This document shows positions 11,838-27,893 of a DNA stretch of 64,000 nt, piece by piece (within the stretch, counting starts at the first letter, position 1; each line of letters starts with the position of its first letter). The stretch is from Epiperipatus broadwayi (taxonomy: Eukaryota; Onychophora; Udeonychophora; Euonychophora; Peripatidae): contig JAQFVV010000063.1 in the NCBI GenBank assembly GCA_028023455.1, positions 5,504,794 through 5,568,793 of the forward strand. Reading direction: 5' to 3'. The translations under genes were made by a program, and so were the position numbers. Below the pieces are notes generated by a model, which did not search any database, was not told the DNA's origin, and saw nothing but the letters and a program-made list of their open reading frames with translations.

Positions 11838-12568
11838 AAAAAACACAAGTTAAAAAACTTGCTAATGCTTGTATTTATGATAACAGATGGTGTTCTACCA
11901 AAAACACCGTCAAGCGTAGTTTTCTGTTTACATAAACGTCAGAGCGAGTATTCACTAGCTCTAACTTTAATTCCACTTTCAGATCATGATTTCAAGCTAT
12001 TTGCTATCGTCAGTGAAAGACAGGAATAAGAAACTAGATCTAAACATAAACTCTGAGCATTTATGAAACAGTTTCTATTCAGCTTGCAAGCGTGAATCTT
12101 TTAGACATGTTAATGTCTTCAAACTCAGCATCGCAAGCCAGATAGCTACATGGGTCTGATCCCAATTCAGCATCACCACATAGTAGAAGCCTCTGCAATA
12201 TACATCATTGCAAAAAAGACCTCAAAGGTAAATTTATGAAAAACAAAAAAAAAACGCAAGTTAAAAAACTTGCTAACGCTTGTATTTATGATAACAGATG
12301 GCGTTCTACCAAAAATACCATCAAGCATAGTTTTCTGTTTACATAAATGTCAGAGTGAGTATTCACTATCTCTAACTTTAATTCCACTTTCAGATCATGA
12401 TTTCAAGCTATTTGCTATCATCAGTGAAAGGCAGGAATAAGAAACTAGATCTAAACACAAACTCTGAGCATTTATGAAACAGTTTCTATTCAGCTTGCAA
12501 GCGTGAATCTTTTAGACATGTTAATATCTTCAAACTCAGAATAGCAAGCCAGATAGCTACATGGGTCT
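11838..12568 (+). repeat. Tandem ~411-bp unit, forward half of inverted array
   Basis: About 1.8 head-to-tail copies of a ~411-bp unit. The start CACAAGTTAAAAAACTTGC recurs 411 bases on, at 12255, as CGCAAGTTAAAAAACTTGC. Each unit contains TTTCTGTTTACATAAACG and a poly-A stretch. The short open frames inside are accidental. The half ends abruptly at CATGGGTCT, where the array flips orientation. No protein is encoded. Confidence 0.85.
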
Positions 12569-13476
12569 TATAGTGAATACTCACTCGACGTTTATGTAAA
12601 CAGAAAACTATGTTTGATGGTGTTTTTGGTAGAATGCCATCTGTTATCATAAATACAAGCTTTAGCAAGTTTTTTAACTTGTGTTTTTTTTTTTTTTGTT
12701 TTTCATAAATGTATGTTTGAGGTCTTTCTTGCAATGATGTATATTGCGGAGGCTTCTACTATGTGGGGATGCTGAACTGAGATCAGACCCATGTAGCTAT
12801 CTGGCTTGCTATGCTGAGTTTGAAGACATTAACGTGTCTAAAAGATTCACGCTTGCAAGCTGAATAGAAACTGTTTCATAAATGCTCAGAGTTTGTGTTT
12901 AGATCTAGTTTCTTATTCCTGTCTTTCACTGACGATAGCTAATAGCTTGAAATCATGATCTGAAAGTGGAATTAAAGTTAGAGATAGTGAATACTTGCTC
13001 TGATGTTTATGTAAACAGACAACTATGCTTGACGGTGTTTTTGGTAGAACGCCATCTGTTATCATAAATACAAGCATTAGCAAGTTTTTTAACTTGTGTT
13101 TTTTTTTTTTTTTGTTTTTCATAAATGTACCTTTGAGGTCTTTCTTGCAATGATGTATATTGCAGAGGCTTCTACTATCTGGTGATGCTGAACTGAGATC
13201 AGACCCATGTAGCTATCTGGCTTGCTATGCTGAGTTTGAAGACATTAACACGTCTAAAAGATTCACGCTTACAAGCTGAATAGGAACTGTTTCATAAATG
13301 CTCAGAGTTTGTGTTTAGAACTAGTTTCTTATTCCTGTCTTTCACTGACAATAGCAAATATCTTGAAATCATGATCTGAAAGTGGAATTAAAGTTAGAGA
13401 TAGTGAATACTTGCTCTGACGTTTATGTAAACAGAAAACTACGCTTGACAGTGTTTTTGGTAGAACACCATCTGTT

Positions 13477-13480
<4 letters not shown>
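12569..13480 (-). repeat. Tandem ~411-bp unit, reverse half of inverted array
   Basis: About 2.2 copies of the same unit on the opposite strand (AACTTGTG landmarks at 12676 and 13091, 415 bp apart). The last copy breaks off at CATCTGTTATCATA, running directly into (TA)n at 13481. The right-arm array starts at the very same unit position (56467). The inversion point (12568/12569) is also the same in both arms, so the flip happened before the large duplication. Confidence 0.85.

Positions 13481-13531
<51 letters not shown>
13481..13531. repeat. (TA)n microsatellite at LTR-element boundary
   Basis: TA tract that ends one base before the TGTACCC end of the LTR element. The other end of that element runs into (AT)n at 24805, so the element seems to sit inside a TA microsatellite. 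This hides any target-site duplication. Confidence 0.95.
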
Positions 13532-13534
<3 letters not shown>

Positions 13535-14038
13535 ACCCTTACTTCTCGATATATAATATAGTTTGAAATACAACTAGCTCAATTAAATTGTAATGCTTAA
13601 TTAAAATTTGCATATCTATCTTTAATATACTTTTATATTATGATATTCTAATTAAATTTATTATCAATTATCAAAATCAATATACTTCTTTATTATGTAT
13701 TAATTAAATAAGTATTTATCAAAATCATGAGACTGTGAAGTAAAGTTACAAAGCAATAAGTAGATTTACATTGAGTCAATATCTTTTAAGACATTGTCTC
13801 AATGGCATAAGAATACTGTCACCTCCTTATTAACTTACTACTACCTCTACAGCATTCTTATGGCTTTTAAAATAAAATAAACTATCTTTAATAATAATAA
13901 ATAAATAAATCTGAACTTTTAATTTTAAAATATAATTAAATAATCTCAGGTTCTTCTAATTATCTTAAAGTAATGATAACTCATGTAAATAAGTATGATA
14001 TGGGATTTTATATCAAACCTAAATACACCTAACTTATT

Positions 14039-14039
<1 letters not shown>

Positions 14040-14070
<31 letters not shown>
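14040..14070. repeat. (AAT)n microsatellite
   Basis: About ten TAA trinucleotides inside the left LTR. The other LTR has only short TAATAATAATAA at the matching place (about 20340). Confidence 0.85.
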
Positions 14071-14073
<3 letters not shown>

Positions 14074-14311
14074 CTTAGGGTATAACTTAACCTTATCTAT
14101 TCCTATTATATCATCAATCATTAAATAATAATAACATGTCTATCTTTTATTTTCATATAGTATCTTAATTTTGGAATAGATCAAAATCTTATAATTCAAT
14201 AATCTGTGGCAATAAATAATCTTGTACTCTTATATTGTATTATAACCATCTTATGACCATTGCAATATGATATATTAATGTCAATCAATTCTTATAAATG
14301 ATAATCAGGAA

Positions 14312-14811
14312 NNNNNNNNNNNNNNNNNNNNNNNNNNNNNNNNNNNNNNNNNNNNNNNNNNNNNNNNNNNNNNNNNNNNNNNNNNNNNNNNNNNNNNNNN
14401 NNNNNNNNNNNNNNNNNNNNNNNNNNNNNNNNNNNNNNNNNNNNNNNNNNNNNNNNNNNNNNNNNNNNNNNNNNNNNNNNNNNNNNNNNNNNNNNNNNNN
14501 NNNNNNNNNNNNNNNNNNNNNNNNNNNNNNNNNNNNNNNNNNNNNNNNNNNNNNNNNNNNNNNNNNNNNNNNNNNNNNNNNNNNNNNNNNNNNNNNNNNN
14601 NNNNNNNNNNNNNNNNNNNNNNNNNNNNNNNNNNNNNNNNNNNNNNNNNNNNNNNNNNNNNNNNNNNNNNNNNNNNNNNNNNNNNNNNNNNNNNNNNNNN
14701 NNNNNNNNNNNNNNNNNNNNNNNNNNNNNNNNNNNNNNNNNNNNNNNNNNNNNNNNNNNNNNNNNNNNNNNNNNNNNNNNNNNNNNNNNNNNNNNNNNNN
14801 NNNNNNNNNNN
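14312..14811. other. Assembly gap (500 N)
   Basis: Exactly 500 N, a size that usually marks a scaffold join of unknown length. Comparison of the two LTRs predicts about 2.2-2.3 kb here. Confidence 0.98.
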
Positions 14812-16753
14812 TTAATTAATCCTGTGAAGCTTCTTAATCTTCTCTATCTAAATATTCTCTGCGTATCCGATGCATCAATCCATCTAATTTAACATGAAAA
14901 ATATTCGATAAACTTTTTAAGTACTATTTCTGTAATTCCATGAATCCATCTTTTGCATTCAGCTATGTGTTCACTTTTTTTATATATGTTTCCTTCTTGA
15001 TACATTTTAAACTTTCGTTTGGTATTTTTATGAATCTCTTTTTAAAGATAAAAAAAACTTCAAGTACTTTTAAACAAATCTTTTCTAAATACATTTTAAA
15101 TAATTCTAAGACCGGATATTTTAATATCAAAAACGCTTCTATAACATATTCTCCTGGGTTCTTTCTTAAATTCTTGAAAATATTTTTTAAAAATGTTACC
15201 TTCAGAAAGGATATAACATTTTACTCCTTTTGATATAATATTATATAAAATAATTCATGAAATATAATTGTCTTATTACTATTTAAAAAATAAATCTTGG
15301 ATAGGCTTATAAATAATATATTTCAATACATCTTTTTTGACTCCGTATAATGTCGAGCTGTGATTTTTTACATGTACCAAAACAGTTCTCCGATGAAGTA
15401 TTAATAAAGCTGTATCAATAAATATTTCAAATATTTTTCAGCATTACAACTTATATCCATTTTTATTCCACAGTATATCCATTTTTTATTGCGAAGTTTA
15501 GGTTAAATTTTTAGATAAAATATGACTGGTAAGTACTTTAAAAATTAGAAAATCATTTCCACAAAGTTTCTAAATTATTATATTTTAAAACTCTCTTTTG
15601 CAAAAATACTTTTAAAAATTATCAATTAGTTTTTTTTTGCAAATAAATGATAAGAAAGTACCAAAAAATAAAATTGACTAAAATAAACAATTTAAAAATA
15701 CTATCTTTTTGATAGTTATAATTTACCTTTCTCCGGTTTCAATACATTATTAATCTCCCAATAACCCCATGCAAATCATATTTATAGTCTGTAAGAATAC
15801 CTTATTCTATTGGTTAATTCTTACTTTAGCTTGAGAACAAATTTCCATATTTTCAGTTTATAGCAGAATTGAATTTCAAAATTAGAAATTATGACGTAAT
15901 AAACTTAAAATATTATTTAAAATATTACTTTTAAATCAATTATTATTTTATTAAAATTATTTAAACATTTTAACATAACTTTTAAATTAACTTTAATAAC
16001 CTATTCCATTTATCTATTTTTATTTAAACAAAATATTTAATTTTTATTATATCTGTGTTCATCTTTATTACATTACTTAAAACATTACATACGATAGTTA
16101 ACTTAATATTTATTATTATTTGCTATGAGACAATTCCATCCAATTCTATAATATAACTTTTAAAATATTTTAAACTTTATTATTAATTCAAACAAGCGTG
16201 TGTGAGAAAGTATGTAATATACAAGTCACATGATTAATAACTTTGACAGACGATTTTTAATCTATTTCTCTGCCTAGATTTATAAAATTGATACACTTAT
16301 TATATTATATAATATAATTATAAAATTTGGAAAAACAATTTAGAAAATATAGAATTAAATACAATTCTCACCATTATAAAGTTTATTTTTAAAATATACT
16401 ATATTAATTTTGACTATTAAATATGATTATAAATTTAAACATAGCATTCATTAAATTATCAGTTTTAAAATATTAAAATCGAATTTATTAAATATACTTT
16501 TAATATTTATAGCTGTGTTATTTAATATGGCCAGCTTTTACAACCATATGAAACAATATTTTAAACTTTACTTAACTATTTTTAAATAATTCGCTATAAT
16601 TTTATATACTACATACTTGCGTTAGCCTCAAATTGTACTTTAAAGATATAATTGACAAACTATAATTAATGTATTAAAAGAACATATTCTAAAATTTAAA
16701 ATTTTTAGTAATTGACTGTTATGAACTATTACCGACCTATAGAAAAGGATACA

Positions 16754-16769
16754 GTAACCTCCTCCTTCC
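16754..16769 (-). promoter_or_regulatory. Polypurine tract of LTR element
   Basis: On the minus strand GGAAGGAGGAGGTTAC lies immediately before the 3' LTR start TGTATCC. This is the position and composition of the primer for plus-strand DNA synthesis in LTR retroelements. It is the only such G/A run in this AT-rich core, and it fixes the element's orientation. Confidence 0.75.
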
Positions 16770-17104
16770 AATAAAAAATTTAAATTAAACATTTATCTTA
16801 ATATTTACTCTATCTATTGATACTTAATATCTTTATCATTTGCTATAACCAAATTCTATCTTGTACTACTGAAATATAAAAGAATATACTGTTTTTAATA
16901 CAAACTTATAAAATATTTGGACATTACACTTAGAATCTCAACTAGAAATATTAAAATTTTTTTTTTAACACATCTTTATTCTTTTGAATATTTAATTAGG
17001 TTATGATATTTTAAAGTTTTATATGTGTTCTGTAAAAAATAAGGCTATAATTTTATATTTTTTTTATAATATACGTATTATCTAGAAAATATTTGTCTTA
17101 ATCA

Positions 17105-19022
17105 TTAGGTATTTTCTTTTCTAAATCTAAACTTGAATTCTCTCTCGACTTCCTTAAGTCTCACCTTAGCTTTTCCTCTCTTCTTTCCTTTATTAAGATC
17201 ATTCTTAAGAAAATATGTCATGAATTTCTCGTGCTTTAGACATTTAAGTCTTACTTTTATCTTGCTTATATCTCTATTCTGATTAAATTTTTCTCTTATA
17301 ACTTCACTATTAGATATCAAGTTTCTAATTCCTTTAAACAATATTTCTTTAGAAATATCAAATTGTAAACGGATATTTCTATCATTAACACTACATTTAG
17401 ATATCACATCTTGCATTTTATTTTTAAATTTATAACTACTTTTATCAATAATTTTTGGTAACTCATGTTCCAACAACTTTAAATACTTTTGCTCTGAAGA
17501 GATAAATTTTATCCCTGTAGATTTACCAAATCTTTTGTCATCAATATAATATTTTTTAAAACTATTAAGTTGATCTATAGACATTTCACTAACTACTCTT
17601 TCATAGGATTTACTCACTCCTATCATTTCATTAGTCAATTTAAAATATTCTTTGGGATTTTTCAATATTCTTCTGTATATTTTATTCCTACTATTAACTA
17701 TTTCAATAGACTTTTTATTAATCTCCTTTTCTTCATAAATCATTTCCTTATCTATAATAGTTTTTCAACAAATAACTTGGTTTCTTTACTAGCGAATTTA
17801 ATATAAGACTCATCTTTTTTAAATTCGTCATCTGCTATCTTAACAAATGATATATCATTATATCTATCTTTATCTCCTAATTTAACAGAATCTATGTTTT
17901 CTGCTGTCAAATTACTACATAAGTTAATATCTTTATTAACTATCTCAATGAATTGTGGATTTTCCTTATTTACCATCTCTATAATTTCTTCATCATCTAC
18001 CACATTTACACTAATTAAATCAATAGATTCTTGATTCTATTCCAAATCTGTACTAATTATTTCAACAGATTTACTACTTATTTCATGAGATACTTTCTTA
18101 CTTACTATCTTTCTTTCAAAGTTTTGTATCCCTAAATCTTTTAATTTTCCCATTACTTCTTTTTGAACTTCCTCTTTGATACTTATTTTAGTCTGAACTA
18201 CCTCTTCCTTAATAATTTTAATTCCTTCATTAATATGATTTATATTACTCTTTACTTCATAGATTTCATTCTTTACACTTAAATTATAACTCTCTATTTT
18301 CTGATCTAACTTACTATTATTTAGTTGACATCGGACAATAGATTCTTCTATTTGAGTTTTAAAATATTTTACTGCTCTTTCTGAAAATTCAGAAAATTTT
18401 CTCTTCAATAATTTTTGATTTCTGTCTTCTATTTGCATTATTTCTTCATTTAAAGAATCAATAACCTTTTCACTGTTATCAAATTTTAAATCCAAATTAT
18501 TAAATTTATCTTGTACTTCCACCTTAAAATCTTCTATCGTCTTACAGGTTTCATTAAGATTTTGATTCATACTTTCTACACAAATTCTGATTTCATTACT
18601 ATTTTTGTCTACATTTTCACTAAGACATTCTAATCTTATATTTGTTTTATTTAGGTTTTCATTAAGAAACTCAATATTTTTACTCATATATTCATTAAGG
18701 GCATCCAATTTTATATTACTATCTTCGCTATTTTTACTCATATTTTCATTAAGAGCTTTTGTATCCTCTCTAAGAGATTCAAACCTATATTACTATCTTC
18801 TCTATTTTTACTCATATTTTCATTCATCTCCTTCATCATCAATAACATTTGAGATATTTGGGAGTTCTCTACTTCCTTTTTAGGCACTATTATTTCCATT
18901 TTGATTAAGTTTTCTATTTCTTGTTTCTCCTCACAACTTTCATCAACAATAAACTCAGATATTTCACTCTCTAAATTATTATCTTGATTATTCATTTTTT
19001 TTTTACAAATATGCTTTTTCAA
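17105..19022 (-). pseudogene. Decayed coiled-coil (Gag-like) protein of the LTR element
   Basis: A reading frame of about 640 codons broken by two one-base frameshifts and one in-frame TAG. Open pieces: 18738-19022 (94 aa, acidic start), 18037-18741 (234 aa), 17752-18003 (83 aa), 17105-17743 (212 aa). The 234-aa piece is a long coiled coil with repeated N-E-N-M-S-K-N-type segments and heptad-like spacing. The last piece ends in a strongly basic tail (KKGKKRGKAKVR, then FKFRFRKEN), as expected for nucleic-acid binding. No CCHC knuckle, protease or RT is seen. Position (only ORF, downstream of the PBS, before the PPT) suggests Gag, but sequence alone does not prove it; a myosin-like coiled coil by convergence is the alternative. 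Confidence 0.6.
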
Positions 19023-19617
19023 AACTCAATATTTAAACAATATATTACTATTAATGTTTCATAAAAATAGTTGCTTACCAGTTTCTTTTATCTCCATCTA
19101 ACCATCATCCACAAAAAACTATAGATAATACTTTTTTTATATCCTTATACAAACTAAATCTAATTAATTACAGTAACTATAATGATTAAAATTATGTGTC
19201 ACAACATGATTTTCCCACATGCATGATTCACAGATAATTTGCACATATTAAAGCATTTTCAAAATATATTTTTAATATTTCAATAATTGACATGGCCATA
19301 GTAAATACTAAATAATCGTTAGCCACATATTCATATTTTAAAATTCACTTGCTAATTGTTTTACAACAATATAGTAATATTTTAAAGCAATCAGATTATC
19401 TACTACATAAAATTGCAATATTTTTAGTAATAAGCACTTAGTTCACTATAATAATCAAATCCTAAATAATTATTGCTATAATAAAATATTAAATTATCTA
19501 TCTTCTGTGAGATATACTATCAATAATCTCTAAAGTTATGCGAACAAATTCAAATACTAACTATTGTATTATATATTTTTAACTACTTTCCTAATATATC
19601 TCATAGCCTAAATGTTT
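19023..19617. other. Leader of the LTR element, no gene
   Basis: AT-rich, no ORF or recognisable motif. Lies between the Gag-like ORF start and the PBS-like repeats. Confidence 0.6.
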
Positions 19618-19838
19618 GGGTACCACAATCTGACCTATCGATTGTATTCCCAACTACACATCGTGCAGTCACATTGGACAAGCAAAATCTAACCGAGACT
19701 TCCCCATATCATGTAAGCCCATTATACTCTCCCATTTTAAATACTCAGGCCCAACACATTGCTGGCACCAAAATCTAACCTACACTATGTGTAGCTCCAC
19801 TACACATCATGCCAACCACGTTGGGCACCATAATCTAA
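19618..19838 (-). promoter_or_regulatory. Primer binding site in a row of four PBS-like motifs
   Basis: Next to the 5' LTR the minus strand reads GGTTAGATTATGGTGCCCAA, then CGTGG. TGGTGCCCAACGTGG is close to the Lys-tRNA primer-site sequence TGGCGCCCAACGTGG used by many retroelements. The same GGTTAGATT + TGGTGCC-like module occurs four times: 19821-19838 (nearest the LTR), 19763-19780, 19674-19694 (degenerate) and 19618-19635 (TGGTACCCAA), spaced 56-90 bp. Modules also share a GATGTGTAGT block. Only the first is in the normal PBS position; the others look like tandem duplications. Confidence 0.62.
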
Positions 19839-19849
19839 CCTTGTAATCT

Positions 19850-24915
<5,066 letters not shown>

Positions 24916-25422
24916 TAACTTATTTATGACTGATTGAAATACTTAAATAGAGTTACACTGAAGTAAAATCCCAAAAAGTACTCATCGTAAGGTACCACAT
25001 TTATAATCATAAACTTACATAGATGTGTTCCTATACACATTAAAGCATAATATATAATATCAAAAACAACACATTAATTGCAACCTTTTGACTTTTTTTT
25101 TAAAAATTAGTTTTAACATTACTAATATTTTTTCATTCTCATTTTTAATTTTTGTGCTATTTTTTTCTGGCAGTGCTTTTATAAGATTTAAAGTATACTA
25201 CTTTATGTAATTAGATAAAAATATTTCATTTTGAAAAAAAATTTACTCAGGGTCCTTGTTGTTTATTAACATTGGCTGACATTGGGAGTCCATTACAACA
25301 ATCGGAGAGAAGATCAATGCTTAGAGTTTTACTGTATCTGCACTACAAGCATGCCATCTAGGCATTTGAACCTAGAAAATTTATGGTGCAAGTGACTCTT
25401 AATCTCAGGGTCATGCATTCAT

Positions 25423-25440
25423 GCCCCACATTGGGCACCA
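25423..25440 (-). promoter_or_regulatory. tRNA-Lys-like primer binding site of a second LTR family
   Basis: The minus strand reads TGGTGCCCAATGTGGGGC directly beside the end of an LTR-like repeat (25441-27470). It differs by two bases from the common Lys-tRNA primer-site sequence TGGCGCCCAACGTGGGGC. A weaker copy (GGCCAATTATAAT on the plus strand) lies beside the next repeat at 28381-28393. Confidence 0.6.
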
Positions 25441-27470
25441 ATTATAACAGTCTGAAAAAAATGGAAGTTTTACTGTATCTGCACTACAAGGGCGCCATCT
25501 AGGCATTTGAACCTAGAAAATCTATAGAGTAGGCAGATATGCGCTGTTAAGATCCCACTTTATTTTATATTTTTTAGTCCAAGTCACTAGCTCAGTGGAG
25601 ATGCAGAGATAATAGTATATAACTTTAAAATATAACTTTGTTTAATTTGTATCTTAAATATAAAAAAATAACAGCTACTGCCAGTAATTAACACACAAGT
25701 AACATTTATTTACGCACATATATAATCATTTTAAAATTTGAGGAATAACATTTATTATTTAGATTTTAATATTCTTTTAATTTAAATTATTATTTTAAGA
25801 TTTAAATCATCCATGCAGATAAATTTTATATTTATTTTAAGATTGTCGAGTATGAATAAACTACATAGATTTCATTTGAAAAGAAAATATTCTAACCCTT
25901 ATTTAACCTAAGGCCAAGAGTTTGCAGTCAAACCGGCGTCAATCCATCTGATACATTGATGTATTCAATGCAGCATGAAAATATGACACCACTAAATACT
26001 ATACTGTCAGGAATGTACATCTGAACAGTAAGTATGGTTAGAGAAGACATTAACTCTCAACCAAACAGGAATGCTACATCTGTCAGCAAGAAGAACAATA
26101 AACAAAAAACTCCATATGAAGGGACTATGTTCCCATATTATTTTCCCTTCCATAGGCAAAACAGGGGGTGTGCTGTGTATAAATGGAGATCCTGCATGTA
26201 GCAAACCTCATACTACATCTAGTAATTACACCAATATATCCAATCCATTGACCTAATTTAACTACTAAACAAATAACCTAAGATTCACCCTCCCCTAATT
26301 AATTAATATAACTTTACAAATCTATATAGCCATTCATGCCCAACTTAAATTTAACATTTATATAAGTTTGCACAGATGAATTTTATAAAAGTTTGTTTTT
26401 TAATATTGAGTATAGATCGACTACATAGATTACACACTCAAAAACATTTTAAAATAAACATAAATGATCAAAATATAAAGTCATTGATGTAATTGCAGAG
26501 GGAATTCACAAGAAACCCAATCTGAATAAATAAATTTTAGATATTTAATGTAAGATATCATTATTTACCAATTGTCTATATATTCTAATCAAATATGAAA
26601 ACAAAAACATAATTAAATATGAACAAATCTATGCAAGCATCAATACTCAACTTAAATTTAATGCATTTAAATAATTTATACAATATTAATAAAAATAATA
26701 AAAATGGAAATGATTTTTTTTAGCAAACTCAAATATATATAATTTAAACATTAATTATCAATTTGAAAATCAATTAAGAGTTCATATTTAAATTTTATAG
26801 TTCATGTCTTACAGAAGGAGAATCACGGTTCCTGGTGCCAATTCCCACAATGTCTCTATTTGAAGTCCGGTCTGTTGTTCTGGAAGAGGCCTAAGCTGGT
26901 TCAATCCTGGTATTACAGTCATTTTATTTGAAATAAGTGAGAGAGTGTGACAAGTGTGTCTTAATGCTCTTCTCACAAAAATCAAGCTGGAACTCAGGAA
27001 CTGTTTTAATTTGAATTGTTTTCCTTTTATAATCATCCTCTGGATTCAACAAACAAGATGTCACTAATCCTAGTCTCTTTTTTGGTCCATGCTGAGGCTT
27101 GGTGCTTCCATTGGTCAAGCTAATTCTTTTGTTCTCTTATCTATATCTTTCATTTGACATTTTTTCTATAAGAGCCCCAAGGGTTAGTTTGCTTTTCAAT
27201 TAATTTATAAAACATTCATTTCCATTTACAAAAATATTTTATCTTTTTCTTATATTTTCTTTCTAAAAAAGTACGTACAAATACCCTCTATTTTTATTTA
27301 AAAAAAGAAATAATTTTTAAAGTTTTGCATCTGTGCGAATATATATATATATATATTGAACAACTCTTTAATTTTCTTTTAGCTTTTAGTTTTTAATAAA
27401 TTTATTTTTATTTGCGAAGTTGAAGTTTTTATTTTAAATTAATGTAATGGCATATTTATATGCCGTTACA
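25441..27470 (-). repeat. LTR-like repeat a (~2.03 kb)
   Basis: Bounded on the minus strand by TGTAACGGCATATAA at 27470 and by the PBS-like site at 25440. Shares ordered similarity with repeats b and c: the B-box-like TAGGTTCAAATGCC near 25500, CACTAGCTCAGTGG, GCCAGTAATTAACACACAA, TGCTACATCTGTC, and the end block AGCTTTTAGTTTTTAATAAA. Short minus ORFs at 26809-27036 and 26924-27118 fall in the U3-like end and are not recognisable. The PBS-side end lacks the canonical CA, so the exact boundary is uncertain. The ~530 bp to its left (24913-25422) hold a partial duplication of the LTR end (25326-25380 repeats 25463-25518) and no gene. Confidence 0.55.
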
Positions 27471-27619
27471 TATCAGTAAACTTCCTCAATAAACAAAAAC
27501 ATTAAAAAAAAAGAATTTACTTAGTGTTAGTAATTACGTTACACAAATTGATTATATAAAAATTTCAAATGGACAAAACTTTTTTTTTGGTGGCTGTGGT
27601 TGTTAAAGAGCCAAAGTCA

Positions 27620-27785
27620 CCAAAATGTATGGGTGCTGAATTGAGTTCAGACCCATATGACTATATAAGCTATTGAGCTTAGATTGAAAATATTATTGTG
27701 TTTTCAATTTCATTCTCATAGTTTTGTAGTGAAGTAGAGATAAAATGTGGCTGCATGAGGGTTGCATTAGATCCTAAGTAATGTT
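27620..27785. repeat. Relics of 411-bp unit and of a dispersed repeat
   Basis: At 27628-27700 the sequence (GTGCTGAATTGAGTTCAGAC, CCATATGACTAT) matches the reverse-half part of the 411-bp unit (GCTGAACTGAGATCAGAC). At 27725-27782 it matches, reversed, the dispersed element at 39015-39070 (the block around GGGTTGCATTA.ATCCTAAG). The stretch 27471-28390 has no gene. Confidence 0.45.
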
Positions 27786-27893
27786 TAATCGATTTGCTCA
27801 AAATATGAAAATAAAGATTGATTATGAAGAATTAGAAGAAGTTAACAGTTACAAATACCTTGGTCAGATTATTAATACAGATGGAAATAATGG
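27786..27893 (+). pseudogene. Internal RTE fragment (~108 bp)
   Basis: Plus-strand fragment whose frame reads MFNRFAQNMKIKIDYEELEE and on through NSYKYLGQIINTDGN. That is a near-identical match to the RT-thumb region of the RTE LINE at 6966-10257 (about 7515-7625 there). It is an internal piece, cut on both sides, without the (GAT)n tail. RTE insertions normally lose the 5' end and keep the 3' tail, so this is not an ordinary truncated insertion. Confidence 0.85.

Larger units (their letters stand above)
2870..13480 (+). repeat. Long repeat unit, copy 1 (left arm of inverted duplication)
   Basis: From about 3340 on, this segment reappears inverted at 56466-62930. Its first ~820 bp (2870-3690) reappear in direct orientation at 63187-64000. 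Matches run through the AT-rich non-coding part, the ancient RTE relic near 4 kb, the region 10.26-11.69 kb and the 411-bp arrays. The only large difference is the RTE LINE at 6966-10257, absent from the inverted copy. Copy 1 and copy 3 look about 98% identical by eye; copy 2 is about 90% in its outer part. No gene is seen between 4.2 and 6.9 kb. The unit's nature (giant transposon, segmental duplication or macro-repeat) cannot be decided here. Confidence 0.8.
13532..16753 (-). repeat. 3' LTR (left copy), interrupted by gap
   Basis: The part right of the gap (14812-16753) matches 22878-24804 closely, about 95% by eye, with small indels. The part left of the gap (13532-14311) matches 19850-20650 only loosely, though landmark blocks are shared (ACATTGAG.CAATATC, TCTCAATGGCATAAGAA, TAATCTCAGGTTC). 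By alignment about 2.2 kb should lie in the gap, not 500 bp. The short ORF at 14940-15233 (97 aa) has no recognisable features. Confidence 0.7.

Noticed and set aside
12486-13122. Two related minus frames (82 and 69 aa) in the 411-bp arrays
   Set aside because: They start in the poly-T region of the unit and are similar only because the DNA is repeated; the other unit copies do not keep the frame.
11838-13480. CRISPR-like spaced repeats
   Set aside because: The repeat is a continuous 411-bp tandem unit with no short repeat/unique spacer pattern, in eukaryotic DNA.
14298-14819. 173-residue open frame
   Set aside because: It runs through the 500-N assembly gap and has no real residues.
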